Below are positions 60,159 to 64,000 of a stretch of DNA of 64,000 nt, piece after piece (position 1 is the stretch's first letter; each line of letters opens with the position of its first letter). The notes beneath the pieces are model-generated. The model made no database searches and was not told the DNA's origin. It saw nothing but the letters and a program-made list of their open reading frames with translations. The translations under genes were made by a program, and so were the position numbers. The DNA is from Terebella lapidaria (taxonomy: Eukaryota; Annelida; Polychaeta; Terebellida; Terebellidae): positions 59,354,451 through 59,418,450 of the forward strand of contig OX424556.1 in the NCBI GenBank assembly GCA_949152475.1. The letters are read 5' to 3'.

Positions 60159-62370
60159 TCAACGAGTGAGTGTGAATCGTCCAGAAGTAATGATAAATTT
60201 TTGGACAGCATGAGCCAATTGAACGTTAGTAGTCGGGGCCAGATCATCATCGCCGTACAAAAGCATTCTCACAACATCTTGTTTTTCCTTGGCTGTCCTA
60301 ATATCTAAATTTATATTACTCCCATGAGGGTCAGATTCCCGAATATCAGCGAACAAAGTTAGCCTACTGGAGGCATATAGGGGACAATCTATCAAATAAT
60401 GAATGTTATTTTCATACCGATAGCCACATCGACAAGTGGGATCAGCGACGCACATTTTCCGAAACCGATCACCATTCAGCATACTATTATTTAATCGCAT
60501 GCGTGTGAGTAATATATTTGGCAGTCTTTTACCAATATAGAACCAGACAGGACATTGATGCGGTCGAGTTTTCTCGGACACTAAGGAGCGGAAGCGGTAG
60601 TAGGATGAGACGTCTTGTACGTCAGAATTCAAGGAATTCCAAGATCGGATGGACGAGGGAACGAAAGACCGCTTAAACCGCTCAGTTTTGAATCTCGGCA
60701 TCTTAAGATTAGCGGCCGAGCGTAGGGAATATGCAGATGCTTGATCAGCATAAGGAATGAATGGAGCAAACAAAGCAGAAACGTAGTTTGGGGACATACG
60801 ATTCAAAACTTTGTACATAGTGCTCAACCTTTGCTCATTACGTCTGGTTTTCAATTGAGACCAGCCCAATTCTTCTAAAAGACGAGAGCGGTCAGTTGAA
60901 AACAACGCACCGGTACAAATCAGTGCAGCTTGATTCTGTATATGATCCAATTTCTGGTCGATTATATGTGAATGATCACAAAAAACAACTGACCCATACT
61001 CGAGAACAGGTCTGATGTAGGACATATATAGAAGTTCTAAGCTTCGTCGAGAAAGCTTTTGATTCAGTTTACGAAGGATATTTAATCTCATGCCAGCTGA
61101 TTTAGTTATATCATCTACATGGGCATTCCAAGACATATCAGACGTGAATGTAACACCAAGGTGTCTGTGAGAAGAGACACGACGAAGTTGAATCCCATCC
61201 ATTACAATTTCGGGATATGTTGGCGTTGGACGCTTAGATGAGATTGTCATAACCTCAGTTTTTTCGGCATTAAGTGACATGTGCCACGTGTTGGCCCAGT
61301 TTGAGACCTTCAATAAATTTTGATTGAGGGTCACAGAAGCTGACACTGCATCACGTCCTGACGTCCACAAGACTGTATCATCAGCAAATAGATTAATTTG
61401 GCAGGATACATTGTCAGGAAGGTCGTTGACATACACCAAGAAGAGCAAGGGCCCCAGTATGGAACCTTGGGGTACTCCTGCTCTAACTGGTTTTTCGTCA
61501 GACTGAACTCCATTTATGACAACCCTCTGGGATCTGTCTGATAAGTAACTGCCGAGCAGACCTAAAAGATGGCCTCCGATACCAAGATTCCGCAGTTTGA
61601 ACAGCAATCCGTTGTGCCAGACTTTATCAAATGCCTTAGTAAAATCTAGAAACACAAAGTGTACATCATCTTTTGTTTCCAGTCCTGAGTATATTTGATG
61701 TGTCAGGTAGATTAGTTGATTTATGGTGGAATCCCCCCCCCCCCTTTTAAAGCCAGCGTTCAAAGGCGTTAGCAAATTGTTAAGCGCAAGATAAGTGTAA
61801 AGTTCAGTGTGTATCACTCTTTCAAATATCTTACTCATATTACATAACAAGGATATAGGTTGATAATTCGTTACCGACTGTCGGGATCCCTTTTTGTGAA
61901 CAGGAACAACATTGCTGATTTTCCAGGGCGCCGGATATTGTTCACTTTGTAATGAAGCCTGAAAGAGGAATAGCTAAAGTCTCCGCGCAATTTTTCAAAA
62001 TGCGGTTTCCAATTAAATCCGGTCCTGTTGATTTGCTAACTTTAACAGCCAGCAAGGCCTGATATACCTTAATGACGTCAAGTTCAATATCATGGAGATG
62101 TGTACAAGCATCAGCAGTAGCATCCGTAGGCGCCTCGGTGAGAACATCATCAGGCAGAGAACATTGCGAAGCAAAAAAGTCATTAAATAGGTTAGCTTTC
62201 TGTGCATCATCTGAGATTAGTGCATCTGCATTGGTTTTTAGCGTAGGAATAAGAGAAGATGATTTATCACCCATGAGAGTTTTGGCTAAATGCCAGAAGT
62301 TGCCATTACTCTGTTCCTTAGTACTGAGTAAGTTTTGCAACTTGTTGTCATGCTCGAATTTCAGACGTCT
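60159..62370 (-). pseudogene. LINE reverse transcriptase and C-terminus
   Basis: The 62340-61942 frame (GNFWHLAKTLMGDKSSSLIP, LFNDFFASQC, VSKSTGPDLI) is the linker and RT start. The 61850-60159 frame (563 residues) has MSKIFERVIHTELYTYL, VFLDFTKAFDKVWHNGL (catalytic Asp), GVPQGSILGPLLFLVYVNDL, LFADDTVLW (active-site DD), SSHRHLGVTFTSDMSWNAHV and the C-terminal CRCGYRYENNIHYLIDCPLY. The two frames are separated by a break near 61900. A C9 run near 61736-61744 lies within the second frame, where the residues GGG stand. Apart from that break the RT is well preserved. Confidence 0.85.
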
Positions 62371-62376
62371 ACGTAT

Positions 62377-63393
62377 TAGTTAAAGCCCGAGGAGCGCTCC
62401 ATTACCTATTGGTATTGGAGACCGAGGGCGAAGCCCGAGGTTTCCAATACCAATAGGTAATGGAGCGTGACGAGGGCTTTGACTAATGTAAAGTCCACCC
62501 CCCCCCCCCCCCAAAAAAGTAATGCCCCACACGATCACTATAGCTCAAGATGTACGAGTTGTAAAGACGTGAGCACAAATGTGTTATATAAGAGAGATAC
62601 AGGGAAATTGTTGTATTCATTTCATAAACAAATGTTGAAGAGACAACATGGTACTGTTCAAGTGAAATTCACACTATATTTAAATGTTTACGATACAATA
62701 TATACTCATCCTCTGCTGTGAAAGCTGAATGCAACCAATCGCACATGATTCTAACTTGCAGGCATAACTTGGGATAAGCACACACGATTTCATAGATATT
62801 TCAGGAAATGAATAGCTTACATGCCGCGGATATAATTATAACTTGCAGGGACATTTCTTGTTTCTTTTGGATAAGCACAAACAATGCGACGGATATTGCG
62901 AAATTGGATATTGTTTCACAAGTAAATAATACTAATAAAGGATATTATATGGAATTGTTATACCAGTGTCCCAAGTAACTTGTGCTGCTCGTCGTTCCCG
63001 CATATAAAATAAGGATTTAAAAAGTGTGAGACGGATTAAATGTTATGTGTACAGTACTCGAGTAGTATTTATGGAGCAGTACAAGGTACCTGGCCCAAGT
63101 ACGCTTTATAGGAGAAGAGTTCAAGCATGAGTGGCTACATGTCAATTACAGTTTGTCAATTGGCAATACTCATGATACTGCACGACATGAATGTACACAT
63201 GATTTAATCCCGTTGTTTTGCAATCAATGAAGCGAGCAAAACTTCTCTCAATATTTCACAGTTGAGATCAGCTGCAATACTACAAACATATAGCTCCAAT
63301 AGTCGCATACAACTCTCCATTACCTATTGGTAATGGAGAGAAAGACAATAGAGTGACGCCACAGGTGGACTTTACTCAAGGAGAGAGTTGAAT
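62377..63393. mobile_element. Hairpin-rich insertion with 7 bp target duplication
   Basis: TACGTAT flanks both sides (62370-62376 and 63394-63400). The left end is a ~115 bp palindrome (tagttaaagcccgag ... gggctttgacta) around ctccattacctattgg. The right end contains the 24 bp palindrome with the same ctccattacctattgg core (63314-63337). Between them GTAAAGTCCACC (62488-62499) and its inverse (63364-63375) form an inner inverted pair. A C16 run is at about 62496-62512. No transposase is encoded. Confidence 0.75.
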
Positions 63394-64000
63394 TACGTAT
63401 CGAGCGATAAATATCAAGGTGCTCAGGACGCTTTGTACGCTGATAGCGTTTCATAGCCCGATTTCGTTTACGGATTAATCGTTTCAGTTTAGCAGTACAC
63501 CAAGGCTTGTCTTTGGGTGTAATACAGACAGTGTGAGATGGAATATGTCGCTGGCATTGTTCGAACACAATATCACTTAGTGCTATGACTTTGTCATCCA
63601 CTGTGGGGCACTGCTGTAAAACAGGTTCCCACGGAATGGCGGCAAATGCAACATTTAAGCCATCGTAGTCGGCATTAGCAAAGTCCCACACGAAACGTTT
63701 GTGATTACGTGAGGATGGAACACTAAGGTGAAACGTGCATGTGACAATACAGTGGTCACAACTACTAAGGGGTGACAGCACATCAACCGCTCCGACATGA
63801 TGCCCATTGTCAGTGAAAATCAAATCAAGCAAGTGGTCGGGAGTAAGGTGATCTAACCCCCCTCATTGGCTAGAGAGGCCCCTAGCACCAACTCAAATAT
63901 ACTATAGCTCACTAATGTGCTCGTACCGCACCTTAAACGTGGTCGGGCACCCCTTCATTGTTTATATGCGTGGGAGTATGTACAAGTTGGGTCAAGCCCA
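63394..64000 (-). pseudogene. LINE endonuclease C-terminus and linker
   Basis: The frame shows LDLIFTDNGHHVGAVDVLSP, SSCDHCIVTCTFHL (the nuclease end, matching the usual SDH motif with C for S), then FVWDFANADYDGLN, DKPWCTAKLKRLIRKRNRAM and YRSIR. It continues at 62369 as RRLKFEHDNKLQ once the 1 kb insertion is taken out. Upstream of LLDLIF a 97 bp insertion and a G-run indel interrupt the frame before GLTQLVHTPTHINNEG. Confidence 0.75.
63842..63938. mobile_element. 97 bp mini-element with 9 bp target duplication
   Basis: GTGGTCGGG flanks both sides (63833-63841 and 63939-63947). The ends agtaaggtg and caccttaaac are weakly inverse. Removing the insert and one duplicate rejoins the LINE endonuclease (VPDH with LLDLIFTDN). 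It is too short for any protein. Confidence 0.75.

Larger units (their letters stand above)
60030..64000 (-). mobile_element. Jockey/CR1-like LINE, continues past the window
   Basis: The 3' end is at 60030 (aataaatatgtttaaact on the minus strand). Coding runs rightward through RT to the endonuclease at the window edge (GLTQLVHTPTHINNEG at about 63945-64000). Two younger insertions lie inside: 62377-63393 (7 bp duplication) and 63842-63938 (9 bp duplication). Confidence 0.85.

Overview
The window looks like repeat-rich intergenic DNA from a marine invertebrate animal, most likely a lophotrochozoan such as a mollusc. This rests on the element mix, not on any host gene: CR1/jockey-type LINEs, Penelope-like elements with the GIY-YIG nuclease in front of the reverse transcriptase (Naiad type), Helitrons, a hAT, and a Penelope 3' block of a kind I associate with mollusc genomes. 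No intact host gene, tRNA or rRNA is visible. Two short exon-like pieces (32623-32734 and 33891-33992) are the only candidates for non-transposon coding sequence.

Layout. 1-6 kb: a Penelope-like RT tail with its 3' block, an AT-rich palindromic minisatellite (2655-3240), a decayed rve-type DDE transposase (4070-5101), and a second copy of the 3' block. 6.08-16.97 kb: 24 tandem copies of a ~430 bp unit, each with a ~135 nt inverted repeat, arranged in higher-order blocks and broken once by another insertion. 16.97-19.2 kb: an element starting with a hairpin, then a foldback. 19.2-22.7 kb: a LINE with intact ORF1 and internally deleted ORF2. 22.7-27 kb: simple repeats and a minus-strand LINE. 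27.5-30.8 kb: diverged tandem repeats leading into two head-to-tail Helitron 3' halves. 31.1-32.5 kb: two abutting foldbacks made of a 21 bp repeat.

32.85-37.77 kb: a 5'-truncated LINE with a 13 bp target duplication, split by a 2,974 bp near-palindrome with a 4 bp target duplication. 38.26-48.5 kb: a ~6 kb tandem duplication, each half carrying a Naiad. The first half has gained a 1,753 bp non-autonomous Helitron, and the second half preserves the exact empty site. The second Naiad is split by a CR1-like LINE (48807-51765). 51.9-57.3 kb: ~600 bp inverted repeats enclosing a decayed Helitron Rep/Pif1-helicase, itself split by a 1,199 bp hAT-like element with an 8 bp target duplication. 57.6-60.0 kb: a third Naiad. 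60.0-64.0 kb: a minus-strand LINE carrying two smaller insertions with 7 bp and 9 bp target duplications.

The elements do not form a pathway. Their value is a readable nesting history: at least six insertions have boundaries fixed by target duplications or by an empty site. All three Naiads share the same deletion in the reverse transcriptase, so they descend from an already defective copy. All coordinates and reading frames are by eye, and similarity statements are not alignments.
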